Positions 37,301 through 50,589 of a DNA stretch of 64,000 nucleotides are shown piece after piece; position 1 is the first letter of the stretch; each line of letters begins with the position of its first letter. Origin of the DNA: Promerops cafer. Taxonomy: Eukaryota > Chordata > Aves > Passeriformes > Nectariniidae. The notes under the pieces are model-generated. The model did no database searches and was not told the DNA's origin. It worked only from the letters and a program-made list of their open reading frames with translations. The position numbers and the translations under genes were made by a program. Location: the NCBI GenBank assembly GCA_013398275.1, contig VZSE01000582.1, forward strand, positions 192,018 through 256,017. The letters are read 5' to 3'.

Positions 37301-40300
37301 AGCCTGTACTGTGATTGCAGAAGAATATACTAGGCAGTAGATGGCAGGAATCCAAAACGAGTCAGACACTTCTACAGTGCTGTGTGCTCTACGTACACCT
37401 ACCTCTGCCTGCTTTGGTATTTACTGCTACTACACGCCACGTGAGTCACCAACAAACATTGCTACCTGTCCCCTTTACTGCTCGTGTACCAGCTGGGTCA
37501 CAGCTGTGGGCACAGGGACAGCAGAACCCTCCAGGTCTCGTTCCCCCACACAGCCGAGGAGCGGAGGGAACGCAGCGGGGCTGCTGCATGGTGGTGCTCT
37601 CTGGATCAGGGGTGCTCAGCCCACCAACAGTCTGTGCCTTGCCAGGATGATGACCCAGGCGTGCACATCTCCCAGACAGCCTCCTTATTCCAAACTTTAT
37701 ATAGGAAGAAGGTTCCAGAAGGATCAGGTCTCCATCTTTTCAGCTTGCCTATGACTATACCGCCGTTTGCACGGGTGCAGTGCACCCATGTATCAATGCA
37801 ACAGCCTAGGAAGCATCTGCCTTGCTGTGCAAGGACAGCCAATCTGTCATCTGTTAGGGCAAGGCCCATAACATGTATCTGTCTCTTCACAGAGTGTTAA
37901 ACCAGTTAGGCACCCCTGCTGAGCTCCTCCAGGTCACGACTGCATCTTCTCTCCCTCCACACAGAGCCCTGTGAACGCCCTCTGTGCTTGGCTGGGCTTT
38001 GAATGACCCAGGTTGTCCCCATCTCCACGTCACCTTGTTCAGCAGCAGGTCTGACATGAACACTACCTGTTCCCACCTTCCAGCTGGGAGCATCCAAGCA
38101 TGTCCAGGCTGCTTTTCCAAGCTTGTGAAGTCCTGAATCTACATTTAGATCAGTGTGACCAGTTTAATGCAAAAGCCTAAAGCACAAATAAAAGAAAGAG
38201 TTGTGGACCAGGTTCCTGAAGTTTGGAGTGGCACTTCCCTGGGGTATTGCAGTCTGCTGCCTCCTGGAGATGCTGTAAAGGTGCTGTGCTTTGTGTCACT
38301 GGGATGCAATGATCCCTGGAGCCAAGGCACATCCCAGGTAGGCAACTGACTGGGGAGCAAAATGGAACCAGCAATCCCACTGGGACTGGCTAAGAAAGAC
38401 AGATTTCACTCTGCCTCTCACACTGTCAGGAGGAGATGAGCCCTGGGAACTTGGATCAGGCCAGACCGTGATCTAGGAAATGCTGATGTTCTGTCCTTTC
38501 AGCAGCAATACACTCTATCCCTGATGGAAAAAGTGACTGCATGCAAGGCAATTCCATTGCTGCTGCTCCTTCTAATGAAGCAGGAATCAAGGTCAAAGCC
38601 AGGTGTCTGCAGCAAGCAGTGCTGCTGCTGTGCCTGACCTTCTTGGTTGTGTTCAGTGGCCCCACCACAGAAGGAGCTCTTTGGTGCAGCTGCTTTGTGC
38701 AGCTCTCACTGACAGAGGGACAGACTGACAGTGGTACTTGTTGCTCTTTGCTTTCTCACCTTTACCAGCCCCCTCTTGGACTGAATCAGAGCAATTTATT
38801 CCCTCCCCCACATCCAACACCATACCTTCTCTAGCATTTGCTCTCACTAAAGCAAGAAACACTTCCATTAAGACTTTTATCAGCCCTTCTCTTGCCTCCC
38901 AGCTAACTGCAGGTGCTTCAGAGGTTCTCTCTGACAGACAAAGGGAGTATGGGGTTGACAGAGCAGGGGCTGCAGAACAGCTCCATAAATGAGAAACCTT
39001 CCCCTCTAAATAGGAGAGGACCCCACCTCCAGTGCCTCTGCCTCGTGCTTGCATTGGCATTTTCTCCTTGTTCCCTGCAGCCTGATCCTGAGGCAGCCCA
39101 CTCCTGGTAGCAGGACTGCGTACTTGTGGGACACCTTTGCACACTCAAAACAAGTTTCAAAAAACTGTCTCTGTCTTACCAGACTCTGCTTAGAGGGAAA
39201 AGCAGCAGCCTCCTGGCCCAGCTGCCTGAAGGCATGATGTCCATTGGCATCCCTGGCAGAGCTGCAGCCACCTCAGGTGCAGCACCAGCAGTGCAGTCAG
39301 TGTGCAGTGGTGGCTCTGTGTGTGCTTCTCTCTGAAGGGTGCAGCCTGGCCCTTGCCCCTGTGTGCTACTGCCAGAGCAGGGCTGAAGGGAGCTCACTTT
39401 GCTCTCTCTCCTCTCTGCTTTTTAAAGGCTTTCTGGTGCCTGGTTGAACAGAGAGGGAGAAGGAGCCACCACTGCACACAGGGTCTGCTGAGGTGCCTGG
39501 GTTATACAGGAGTGGGAGGCAGAGGATGCTTCTACTGCACACACAGCCAGGCCTGGCATCGCTTGGCCTCAACGTGGAGTTGTTGAGTTAGTGAAATTTC
39601 CTTCAGACAGTACAGAAGGAAAGGTAGAAACAGTTAACTGGTTTCTCGTCTCCTCAGTCTTTCTCCAGGATTTGTGGCAAGGAGTTAACTCTTTCCATTT
39701 CAGCAAAACACTGCACTAATGCTGTATTTGAGGACAGATCCTAGACAGGGTTTCTCTTAAATTCTTGGCATCACACAGTGCTAATTAAGATCCCATGTAG
39801 TTCAGGACTCTTTTCCTAACAGCCAATAAAGTCTGCTACCTTTACAAATTTCTAAGGTTAAAAAATGGAAGAGCAGCTTCAAATTAAAACATGAAAAGCT
39901 CTTTTAAACACTGCTGTCGCCCTGCACCCCATCCTCAATGAAGCCTGGCTGTGTGAGTCTTCCCCTAAGCATATCCAGCTTGTTCTCATCTCTGTGCAGT
40001 CTCATGAATTTCTCATGCACTCAGCACGCTGTGCATTTACTCAGCATACTGTACAAGTGCAGTGAGCCCAGGTGTCACTGCCAATGCTGCCCTCAGACAA
40101 TGTGCTCTGGACACAGCCACACCTGATGTAAGCACACTGAACTCATCAGTGCTGCACCAGCACATGCTTTGGCTGGTTCTGTTAAGCACTGGCACTGGTG
40201 CCACTGCTCTAATCAACTGATGTCTGATCCCTTGAGAAATTCATGAGACCATTGCTAATTTGGACCATGTCTGATTTTAACCATATTCTTCGAATGACAG

Positions 40301-41857
40301 TGTTAGGTCTGTAATTGCAATGCAGTATCCTCAGGGAGCTGGTGCAAGTATGTGCAGAAAGTTCATGAAATGATTTTTCTTGTCTGTGCATGCAAGACTT
40401 TCCCCCGTTTCAGAGACATACAAAGGCAAGCTTAGCCACAGAGTCCTTCATAACAACTTCTTCACCTGATAATCCTGAGAGGGTCCTGCTCAATTCCTAG
40501 GGGACTGCTGCTGAAATCAGAGCCTGTCATTACAATGGACATCTAAGTAGCCCCTAAGGAATTAAGGAAGAGGAAAGTACCTCCTATCTCTGTGGCTGGG
40601 TCTCTTCAGGTCAGGGCTGAGGCTCACCAATGTTTTGGAGCACAGATGCCTGTGCTCTGCATCCTCTGTGGGTAAATACAGGACTTAACTTCCTAGCTCT
40701 CTGAACTATTAGCCAATCAGCAAATTTTAATTATAAGCCAGAAATAGGGAAAAAAAACCCCAAACCAAAACAACACAAAGCACATCAGTTCATACGGAGA
40801 GTGGTAATTGCATGCATGCTGCATAAGAGGCAGGCTTCTCTTCATGTCTGATTAAAAATTTTTCTATGAAATAATTGCTTGAAGAAGGAATCTAGGTGAG
40901 CAAGCATTTAGAAACTGTAGACTACTACCTTTCATTGCAGCTCACCATTCCACACAGCACTTAAAACGTGTAGCTCTACACAGACACAACCAAACTCTCT
41001 CTTATCTCACCCTTAAAATACCAATTCACCTTGGTGCATCAGAACTTTTACCCGACTCATCCTACCTGTCCTTGGGATCACTCTAAGTCGCTCTCAGGCT
41101 GGAGGTGTTAAGCCAGTGAGCAAGCCACGCTGTTTGCCCACCCAAGCTGTGCTGGGATGGCAACTCTGCCCACTGCAACTGCAGCAGCTCCCCTCGGTCC
41201 AGCGTGCCAGGACATCTCACTGGCAGCCACAGGCAGCCCCCTCCAGGAGGAAGCACCTGCTCAGTGCCCGTCTCGGCTGAGACAGTACTGCCGATGTGAT
41301 GCTCGAGTGGCATCTGCACGTTTGGAGCTGTGCGCTGCCAGTGCTGCCTCTCAGGTGCTCACATCCAAGCTTGGGACATCCTTTCCTTCCTTATTTGTGC
41401 TGTCTCTAGCTTTTCTTGTTCCAAGCATCTCTATAACGTCTTTGTCCCCCTCTTAAGTAGAAAATTTTGCTCAGGATTATACACTCTGGAGACGGGTGCC
41501 TGTCAGCTGGGACTTTCTCCCGAGCCCTGTACCGGCATTCAGGGATCTCAGTGTCAGCACTGCCATTGCCCTTGCAGCGCATTGACCTCAAGACTGGACC
41601 TTCTACCTCCTGTCCTGCTCCAGCAGCCACAGGACAGGCTCACGAGTATGATAACTGTCTGCTAAGCTTCTGACAGCGCGCTCCTTCCCCAGTCAAGTTC
41701 CGTAGTGGTGGCGTGTCGCTTCCTAAAGCCAGCCCTGCCCCACGGTGTCGGGTGGGGATCTGCAGCAGAAAAACTCGGCAGCTACACCTGTGCTCACTGC
41801 CAGCCCGGCACGCGATCGGCGGGGACCCGGCCGTCTGGGTACCGCTCTGGTACTCAC

Positions 41858-42090
41858 ATGGCCAAAACGACAACGGCAGAAACTTCACGACAGGCTGACT
41901 CCGTATGTCAAGTTCAAAGTCAGGGCGCCCGAAGCCGGCGGGGAGGGCGAGGGACGGCAGCGCCGGGACGGCAGCGCGCCGGGCGGGGAGATGCTGCTGT
42001 CCGAAGCGCCCGCGCTCATCCCGCCGGGCACGCGGAGCCCGGGGCATCCCGAGGACACCGCGGGCGCGCCCCCCGCCCCGCCCCGCCCCG
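41858..42090 (-). other. Possible first exon on minus strand ending in a GT donor
   Basis: Reading leftward from the GC boxes, the minus strand meets a donor-like CAT|GTGAGTA with the exon boundary at 41858/41857. The sequence between the gap and this donor matches nothing I recognise. The frame beginning MSAGASDS stops before the donor, and the frame beginning MPRAPRAR runs through it. It does not encode the expected GPR139 N-terminal residues, so it would be untranslated or chance. Confidence 0.22.
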
Positions 42091-42268
42091 NNNNNNNNNN
42101 NNNNNNNNNNNNNNNNNNNNNNNNNNNNNNNNNNNNNNNNNNNNNNNNNNNNNNNNNNNNNNNNNNNNNNNNNNNNNNNNNNNNNNNNNNNNNNNNNNNN
42201 NNNNNNNNNNNNNNNNNNNNNNNNNNNNNNNNNNNNNNNNNNNNNNNNNNNNNNNNNNNNNNNNNNNN
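42091..42268. other. Assembly gap (178 N)
   Basis: An unbroken run of N sits in the most GC-rich part of the CpG island, as is typical where sequencing fails. A small first coding exon of GPR139 (about 130 coding bases in the mammalian gene) would fit in it. Open frames reported across the gap in all directions are artefacts, since N cannot contain a stop. Confidence 0.99.
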
Positions 42269-42585
42269 GGCCCCCGCCCCGGGCCGCCCCCGCCAGCCCG
42301 GCTGCGAGCCGGGACCTCCGCCGGGGAGCCGCCGCCTTCGCGGTGGGCAGCGGGCTCGCCCCTCAGCCAGCAGCAGGAAAAGGGCTTTTTCCTGCGAGGT
42401 GGCACACGAGTCACTAGGAGAAGGGCAGAGGCGAGGGCTGTCCGCGGCGTGCTTGGCTGCAGCCCTGAGCTGTGCTTCAGACCGGCTGGGGAGGCAGGGG
42501 CTCATCCAGCGATGGGCGTTTGCATCTGCGGCATCAAAACGCAGAGCCGGGTTAATATTGCACTGTGCCCCTCTTCTCCCCGCAG

Positions 42586-43160
42586 TGCTGCGGAGTGAAG
42601 GACGGGGCGGCCATCGGGGACACTGCCGTGCTCCAGCGGTGGCACACAGCATGCTCCAGCAGGGACACGTGAACGGCTCCCGCAGGACAATGCTGAAGGG
42701 AAATCAGAATTTCTAAAACCTTCTTCACCCATTCCTTAAGGCTTGTGTACATCAGTACATAGTCCCAGGTATAACTGGTAATGGATTTAGAGTTAGGCTT
42801 GTTACGTTAGGGTGATTGAGCCCTGTCCTTTGTGCTACTGAGTGGGCTGGTCAGCTGTGAGTACATTGATATGTCCAGGAGGTCATGGTCTAGTGATAAA
42901 ATAGATGTTTCATTACAGTGCATGCCTACAAAGCAGAAAACAAGATGTCTTTTCACCCAAAGTGTGTAGGGCTGAGCCCCACAGAGCAGCACTGTGTGTT
43001 GGAAGAATCCCCTGGGCTTCTGAGGCTGCCAGGGCTAGCCAAGAGGGATATATGTGTGCAGTGCATGTGAGGTTGGCCAAGGAGGTGAGGCAGATGGGAT
43101 ACACACAAGATACAGTAGGTGGCTTACAGAAGTAAATAAAGATGTGATCCTTACTCTCTG
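42586..43160 (+). ncRNA. Possible terminal exon of a divergent non-coding transcript
   Basis: A good plus-strand acceptor (ctcttctccccgcag) ends at 42585 at the right shoulder of the CpG island. AATAAA occurs at 43135-43140 about 550 bases on, with a G/T-rich stretch downstream. The first reading frame is short and closes at about 42716 after QNF, with no recognisable domain. Together this is the layout of a promoter-divergent long non-coding RNA running opposite to GPR139. No donor partner is clear because the gap removes part of the island. Confidence 0.22.
43135..43140 (+). terminator. Candidate poly(A) signal AATAAA (plus strand)
   Basis: AATAAA in the context agtaaataaagatg, followed within about 40 bases by a G/T-rich segment. 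It is meaningful only if the plus-strand transcript proposed from the CpG island exists. Confidence 0.25.
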
Positions 43161-43660
43161 AAAACACCTGACTGCTTAGGGTAGATAATGGTGGACCATC
43201 AAGTGACTAAGTAAGGACTTCTGCACCTTTGGATTTCCATGGTCTTGTTTGAAAAGGAGTTTAGCTTCTGTTTGGAAACACAACCAGGAGCAAGTAAGGC
43301 TCTGGTCTTGCGAGAACTTGAGTAAGTTACTTTGCTCAAGGAGTCAGTAAAATTATTCAGGTGCTTAAATGCTTAATAGGTCTTTTTGAACAGTACTGAA
43401 ACTGCTGTCCACCTTCCCAGGTTAAACATGCTGGAAAAAATGTGGTTTTTCTCTGCTTTTTCAGTGGATGTCTTCATGAAGGTAAGTTAGAGTCTGGTGG
43501 TACAGCTTTTATGTGGATGTATTCCTTTTGAAAAGAGTTTTTTCTGAAGCATTCATTCAAATAACCAGCAGAAGTGTATAAAGCACTGTATGTGGGGGTG
43601 ATTATATAGTACAAAGTCCTGTGAATTCAGCTTTGTCTGTTTTTTCTCCCAGCTATTTAA

Positions 43661-43684
43661 CTTTTTTTTTCTTTTTTCTTTTAA
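43661..43684. repeat. Polypyrimidine (T/C) tract
   Basis: A run of T interrupted by single C residues. It resembles a splice-acceptor pyrimidine tract, but the nearest AG is in ttaag with no open exon after it. Confidence 0.6.
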
Positions 43685-46600
43685 GTTCTTCTCATGTTTC
43701 TGCAACAGACCCGAGGAGGGAAGAGATTTTTTACTGCCTCCCGAAAGAGAAGTGATTTTTCTTGGAGCCTTTTCTTGGGGGGAGTAAGTACATCAGCAGG
43801 GCTGGAAGCGTGACTCACTGTTTCAAAGCTAAGTGAGGCTCATCAGCAAAACAAAACACAAAAGAAGGGGATGGCAGTGGAGCAAGTGATGGTTAAAAAG
43901 TGCCACATCCAGTCTGCAGCACCACACGTTTCTCAACTTTCCAGTTAACAACAATAAAATGCCACAAAAAGCTGCAGGCTAAGCAACAGCCTCTGCCACC
44001 TGTTTTCTGTTGTGCTGCTGCCACTTTTAAGTCTGGCCTAGTTTTGAATATCCTGAGCAATATGGCTTCTCTGGAGAGGGCTGTTTCTAGAATAGAAGCA
44101 TTTGTTCCCTCAGAGCTAGAGCTGTCTCCAGGGCACAGTCCAGGTAGCTGCTCATGTGCTGAGGAGAGCTGATTGTAGTAAGAATCTTCTCCTCTCTTCC
44201 CATCTGTAACTCTCAGTAGAGCCTCACAGGAGGTTCTGGTGCACGTGACATGTTCCTATTGTAAGAGGAGGAAAACTGGGAAATTTGTTCACATTCACTA
44301 ACAGTTCCCTCTCTCCTGCCCTGCAAATGGAGAGGCCACAGAAAGTAAATCTGCCCCTCATACCTCAGTTGGCTTAACTGAAGCTTCTTGAGGAACTTTT
44401 CTGCCTTGCTGCACCAAGTGCTTCTAAGGCAGGATGAACTGAGTTTCCATATCTGATTTGCTTTTGCTTCACTTAAGTAAAATCAGTGAAATACTTTGTA
44501 ATATATCAGAGTTTAGGGCCCAAAGTAAAGGTGAAGATTTCTCTTGTCTTCTGTGTGTAAATGGTATTTGGAGGGGCTTTTGTCCTTCAAATGACTTCAA
44601 ACCACTTTTGGCCTAAATGAAATGAATTTGGTTGTTCTGCGCTCTGAATTGTGCAGTAACAGAACCCCAGACAGAAATGTCAATAAAGCCAATTCAAAAC
44701 TAACCACAATGCTTGCTTCTACTTATAGCTATTTATTTTTAAGCTTCTCGCCATTTTCTAAAGCAATGACATTTATGTGTAACATCAGGGCCACAGTGAG
44801 GAGAGCACTGCTCTGCTGCTGAATTAACAGATGCCTCTGGAACCTTGAGGAGGACAGTTCCTGAAGCTCATCTCCTAAACAGCCACATGCTTAAATAGTG
44901 AATGATGTTTATTCTTTTCCTAAGAGCAGTTTATTGTTATCATGGCATGCTACATAACAATAACAGGTGGATCTACTTCACTTTAAAATTCCAGAGGCAC
45001 TTGAACTTGGTTAGCTTTCTTCTATTTTTTTTCTGAGGAAATGAGCCTTCCTAAACAGCTAGGCAGTGATCCTGGGGGCAGGAGGGTGGAGTGACAAGTT
45101 AGTCACACACACCCCTCTCCACTCAGCCATGGAACAAAGCGCTGGTGACCTAAAGAGAAAAACGCCATTTACTGGGGGAGTCAGGAAGAACCAAATGTGT
45201 TGTTGCAGCACACTGGTGTGAGTAACATGCCTGGAAGATAGCAAAGGTGAAACTGGAAGGGCAATGCATGGAGTGTGTACAGGGATTTGGAGAGGCTGTG
45301 TGAAGGTAGAGCAGTCTCTCAAAGGAAGAGGTGTTTTTTGGCCAAAAATATGTGTTAAGAGTTAAAAGAGGCCAGGGACACTTGCAAGAGAACTGGCTTA
45401 GGGCCTGATCAAGGCTGTCTTACCTTGCAGGAATTAAACTCAGAGCTGCTACAGAGAAAATGATACCTATAGGAATGACAAGTCTTAGATTACACCTTAT
45501 TAGATGTATGTAATTTGGCTGCAATGAAAGCCTTTTCTTCAAAGCAATATTTTTATCTTTCTGTACTGTTAGGATGCAGGATAATTGAATCAAATTCTAC
45601 TCCTTTTGAGTTAAAGAACAGTCTTTACAATAGCATTCTGCAGGTCTCTCCAGACTTGGGAGGTGAGGGAGACCTTTCTATGTTCTCGTAAAAGCCATTA
45701 AGGTAAAAAAAGGTGATTATGAAAGTTCTTTACTAGAGTCTCCTCAGTGCCTATGGATTGGCAGGCTCCAGTTTTATGAGAGAATAGTGAAGATTTATTC
45801 ATTTTTAAGGTCAGAAGTGTTTCTTGTTGCCAGGGAAGGCTGTGGGTGCATCATGGCTTCTGCAGCTTGTGCTGCAGGTCCATAGCCTGCTCCCTAAGGC
45901 TCCACAGCCCTGCAGACTCCTCTTCATCTCTTCTTCCTCTGGCCTCATATCTCCTTGGAGACACCATGAAGGTTACAACAGGTCTCAAACACTGTCTGTA
46001 ATGGAGCTTTGTCTATGTGAACCTACTGAAAACAAGTTTAAACCTTTTAAACGCTGATTATTTCCTTCTAGAATTAAATGTTTATTCCCTGAACTCCTTT
46101 TTAGGTTTCAACTGACAAATCTCATTGTAATTAATTTGAGCTCTATTGTGAGTACATTTTCCAAGGGAGCAGAAACCAGATGTGATAAATGCCTGAACAT
46201 GAGATTTAGCCTAACATCTGTTGTTTGAAAAAAGAGTTACACAACAAACTGTGTTTTGTTTGTGTTTAATTGGTAGATGATACACCTGGTTTTCCATTGT
46301 ACTCTTTTCAGGTTACATTGAAAACATCTGATAGAAATGTGCACTGAGATAAACTCATTTGACCCGTCCAGTTGGCAGTGGTTATGACAAATTAGTGTTA
46401 TATTTGCAATAGTCAGCATATAGGTGGTGTCTCAGATAAAATGAATCTTACACACAATAGAAGTCAAACTCTTCCTGGAAGACAAGAAAGTGAAAAGGAT
46501 CCATCAGGAGCTTGTATCATGTACTTGTATGATGCTTAACTATGGAATTACTGGGGTAATTCATATCTTTAGCATAAGCATATGCTTAAATCTTTTGCTG

Positions 46601-47599
46601 GATTTAGACACAAATAAATTAGGATTAAAATGTAACTACTTGACAAATACTTCTGAAGATGGAGGCTAATTTATCCTCTCCCCAAGGTGAAAAGAAAGCG
46701 CATGAGATTCATGTCACAGACTCTGTATTTCCTCTCCTGTGATTTTGAGAAGTTGGGTAAGAAAGTACTTGAATGTCCAAGTTTGCTTGGGCTGGGAATT
46801 CCAAGTGGTTTAACTGTGGAAAAGGTGTGGAATGCACAGAACTCACAGTGCAATGCTGACAAATGTAGGTGACACTTCCTTACCTTGTTACTGAGCAGAA
46901 ATCAATTCCAGCCTGTGAATACCAAGAAGAAGCGTGAAAACAGTTTAGATTATCTCTTATTTTAAAATCATTGTACCAAACATTTTTACTAATTACTGAA
47001 AAAAATAACAAGGTATTATTACAACATTACAATGCATTACTATTTGCTATGCTAAACCTCATTAGGCCTCATTTCAGGATCAAATCACAGTTAAGTACTC
47101 TGTTCTGTAGTTTAGGGTTTCCTGTGCAAATGCCAGTGGTTAAATCCTCCCTGCACTTCTCAGAATAAGCTGCATTATTTGGATTTGGAGCTTTCTTTAA
47201 GAAAATACATAATCCTGCCCATATTTACTTGTTGGTGCTTTTGTGCTGCTGGAGCACAGCGAGCACCAGCCACATCAATGCTCCTGTTCATGGGGCTGGC
47301 GTGGCTGCTGTGTGGCACAGCCGTCACTGGCTGGTGACAGGGCTCCTACAGAGACTGTCTTGTCAGGAGGGGTGGCTCTGGCATGGCCGTGCCTGTCACG
47401 GGCAGGCACAGCAGCAGCACCCCTGCAGCCCTGCAGCCCCTGCAGTGCTGCAGCTGCGCCGGTGCTGAGCAGCGCCCGCCGCCTGAGCGCCGCCGGCCTC
47501 TGGAAGGTCCTGCAGCATCACCTTCGTTTTCTGGGGGAAGGAACAGGAGGCACAAAGGAGTGAGGCTCTGTGGAAAAGAGGCTGAGGCAGGCTCTGATT

Positions 47600-47830
47600 T
47601 TGTGGCCAATTAAATAGATTGCAAGGCCCCTTGTTAACTTCTGCCCGTCCACCAAATGAGCAGCCAGCCTGAGCAGAATGAGATTACTTTCTCCTCTTAC
47701 ATAAAGCTTTCACATGCTGTCCCCCCTATTAATTAAGTAGATTAAAGGTTCTGGCTTCCTTGAACTCTGCTTTTCTTGTCTGATACACTTTGAATTAGAT
47801 GTAACCATTATAAAATGATAATAAGAAAAG
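47600..47830. promoter_or_regulatory. Candidate conserved non-coding element
   Basis: Non-repetitive, with ccaattaaatagattg near 47,605 and attaattaagtagattaaag near 47,728. It directly follows a small CpG-containing patch (47,450-47,510). Function is inferred only from site content. Confidence 0.25.
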
Positions 47831-50589
47831 AACGAGCTTTTTCTCACTTTCTAGGTATAGTGGGTATTTTTAGGTACCACACTTAGCAGATACAGCAAAA
47901 ATCCCTGCAGGTGGATGCTTTAAGTGGTTATAAAAGTGATTATTAATTTGGTTTTATTTCCTTGATATATTAAAAAAATTATTTTGAATTTTCAGCAAGA
48001 GTAATTTGTCTGTTAGTGGACACAAATTCTCCTCCTTCAGGGTTGAATTTTTGTTGTTGTTATTGTTCTAGGTAAAAAGAGTAACTGCTTAATCAAAAAG
48101 TAGTGCCATTAAAAATGTTAATGAGCTTTGTATCCAGTTTTACTCTCGTGTAGTTCCACCGACTGTGCCCTGATTTCTTTTGATTTACTTTGGCATAAGT
48201 GAGGCCTAAGCAGAATCCGTCTCGGGTTAGCCACAGCTTTACTGTAATCCATGAGGTCAATGAGAGCACAAAGGAAGGAAGCTCTACATAATCAGAAATC
48301 AAATAATACAATCCCCCTACAGCTCTGCTTAGTGCTTGCTGCTGATGTCAAACATCTGTCCAAGCCTACACTAGAGGCACCACCAGCAGTTGCCCAGGGG
48401 GAGAGCAGCAAGACCAGTCGTGTGCCTGAGCCCTGAGACTAGAAATGGTTTTGATTAAATTCATGTCATTTTACAGGCAGGTGCAGCGCTCTGATATCTT
48501 TATGTTTATTCTGCAGTTCACCTGCCTCTGTCTATGGCGGGAGGGAAAAATGTTGGAACACATCATTGAAGAAAGGAAGAAAAAAGAAAGGGGAGGAAAA
48601 CAAACTGAAAAAGTGGAACTTGTCAGTATGAGTAGGGAGAGGGATGTAACTGCAAACAACCTGATGTGGCTCAACTCAACCGAGACCATGGAGCAATTCT
48701 CTGTGCAGCAGCAAAGCTGCAGTGAGCCTGGCTTCTAGGTGGGGACTGGTTTCATTAACTTCAGTAAGATTGCTTCACTGAGTGGGATGAGCAGGATTTG
48801 GGGTTTAGAAATCTGCAGAGAGTATTATTGCAGGGGTCTCAGATATTTTCCCCTGTTTAAATTGGCTCAGCAGGCCTTGCAAAAATCACTGTGGGTTTGA
48901 ACAAAAAATTATTTGCAGTTTCCTAGAGGCCAACAACTGTTTCTCCTCTAATCAGATATTGCCCTGAAGGGAGTTTGGTCTCCCTGTGGATCAGGCATCG
49001 GTAATCTAAAGTTACTTAAATGGGGCCAAATCCTGCTTGCTGGCATGTTTTAAAGAGGGTTAGTGGTTTATTTTACATCCAAGTCCACAAAGGCTCTGGA
49101 TGATATACAGTGTGTGGTAAGATTACATGGTAAAAGTTTCTGTCCTTGATGATATTAGTGCTTGGGCACACTTTTGACAAAGACATACAGCTGTGATTTT
49201 CCTACCTTGAACTTGAAAGAGAAGTCAGGATTTAATTTTATGTCAGCACCCGGAGGCTATTTATTTCTTGCCTTTGTTCTTTATTGCTCCCACACTGCAA
49301 ACACAGAAGTCTCCAATAATACAGCCTATGGAATCAGAAATGCAGGGTCATGCAGTGCTTGCTATTGGCCCCTGAAGTCCAACTTGGGCACTGCTATAAA
49401 AGCAGAGGCTCCTCTGCCATTGACTCTTCTCTTCCACTGCTGTTGGCCTGGGAACACGAGAGCACTTACTGACCACAGAGCTTTTCTTCCAGACACAAAC
49501 GGAGCAGTATTTTCCAAAGGGGCCGCTGATCTTTGCCTCTGGAAGCTGTCAGTGGCCAGCAGTTCCAGTCTGAGGCCTCAAGCTGATCGTCGTGCACCTG
49601 CTCCTCGTGGTTGATATGCAAGGGCTTTGTCGGATCAATGGCAAAATTAAATTCCAGAGTCAGACTTGGCTTTAATATTTTTTAATAGATTTGAGTTTAT
49701 GTGAGAAGGGAAAGGCAAATCATTAGGAGGATTTCAACCCTTTCCTTTTTTTTCCTTTGTACCAGCCAGTGTCCTGGGCCAGCTGATGCAAGTGACCCCT
49801 GTTAATTTTGTTAAGTTCCTGTGCAGGCAGACATTGATGGGGAACTGTGCTAGCAAGGAGCCGCCTGCAGCTGTGTGTCGGATGCTCTTCTTTGAGTCTT
49901 TGTATGAGCCCACATATTTTCAAACTTCTCTGGCATGATATTGGTGGTAGATCTTAAAGTACATTTTGGATCAGACAGCTGGGTGTTTCCCTATTTTCAG
50001 GGATTTGTAGTGTTTTGTGATGGTTGTACAATGACCAATAAGCACTTGTTTTGCAGTTTGAGGTAGCTAATGGATTTCAAAGCTATTTGCTATTGTAATT
50101 TTTCTGCCTAATTGTTTTCTGTCTGTAACTGTATGCCTTCACTTCCAGGACTGACTCTTGCATTGCCATGTAGTGAGATTGATGCAGATTCTGTCCACAA
50201 AATGAGACTCTGTTCAGTAGCAATCACGGATGCAAACCGAGGAGACAGAGGCTGCAAGATTATTTTCATCTGCCACTCGAAATGCAATTTCTAACCTGCT
50301 TTTGGAAAAATGACACCCCAGTCTGACAAAGTGGGTAACCTGTCATTTTATGAGGCAATCATTTAAAACTGTTGGGCAGCTGACTAATGAAAGAGACAAA
50401 CAGGCTGTACATGAGTCAAATTTCTGAGTCGGTTTTACAAGGTGGTTTCTGCACAGGCTCCGATTTATCACCAATGTTCTTTTGGGGATCCTTGATTTGG
50501 TGTGGCATGTGGGAAAGGACTTGTAGGTCAGCACCATGTCTAACATTAGGGTGGTATCCAGTTTCTGTAAATATTGATTTCTCATTGAA

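Larger units (their letters stand above)
29552..41659 (-). other. Probable GPR139 intron 1 (at least part)
   Basis: Non-coding DNA between the terminal exon's acceptor and the CpG island. It contains two long poly-A tracts and the two-part hairpin at 34.25 kb. Three overlapping open frames around 37.3-37.9 kb and the frame 38653-39144 (minus) reflect locally GC-rich, stop-poor sequence, with no recognised domain. Whether the intron ends at the island or continues past the window is unresolved. Confidence 0.5.
41660..42680. promoter_or_regulatory. CpG island, probable promoter
   Basis: CpG dinucleotides are extremely dense here, especially 41,900-42,090 and 42,269-42,450, against a CpG-poor background throughout the rest of the window. 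Overlapping GC boxes (CCCCGCCCCG repeats, Sp1/KLF type) abut the left edge of the assembly gap, and more GC boxes follow on the right. The pattern is that of an unmethylated vertebrate promoter. The only recognisable gene that could use it is GPR139, transcribed leftward with its terminal exon about 12.1 kb away. Ownership is inference; a divergent non-coding transcript or an unrelated gene is possible. Confidence 0.8.

Noticed and set aside
37315..37900. Three overlapping plus-strand frames of 111-138 codons
   Set aside because: All three frames are open over the same GC-rich bases, so coding in any one is unsupported.
38653..39144. 163-codon minus-strand frame
   Set aside because: Overlapping frames on both strands are open as well; no domain, signal peptide or splice structure supports it.
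41705..42716. Long open frames (up to 323 codons) spanning the CpG island on both strands
   Set aside because: They run through 178 N bases, which cannot show stops, and through GC-rich stop-poor sequence. The flanking residues match no family I know.
49162..49614. 150-codon plus-strand frame with a hydrophobic segment
   Set aside because: Considered as a small secreted or membrane protein, but the Met context is weak and the rest has no domain. A lone conserved exon cannot be shown without alignment.
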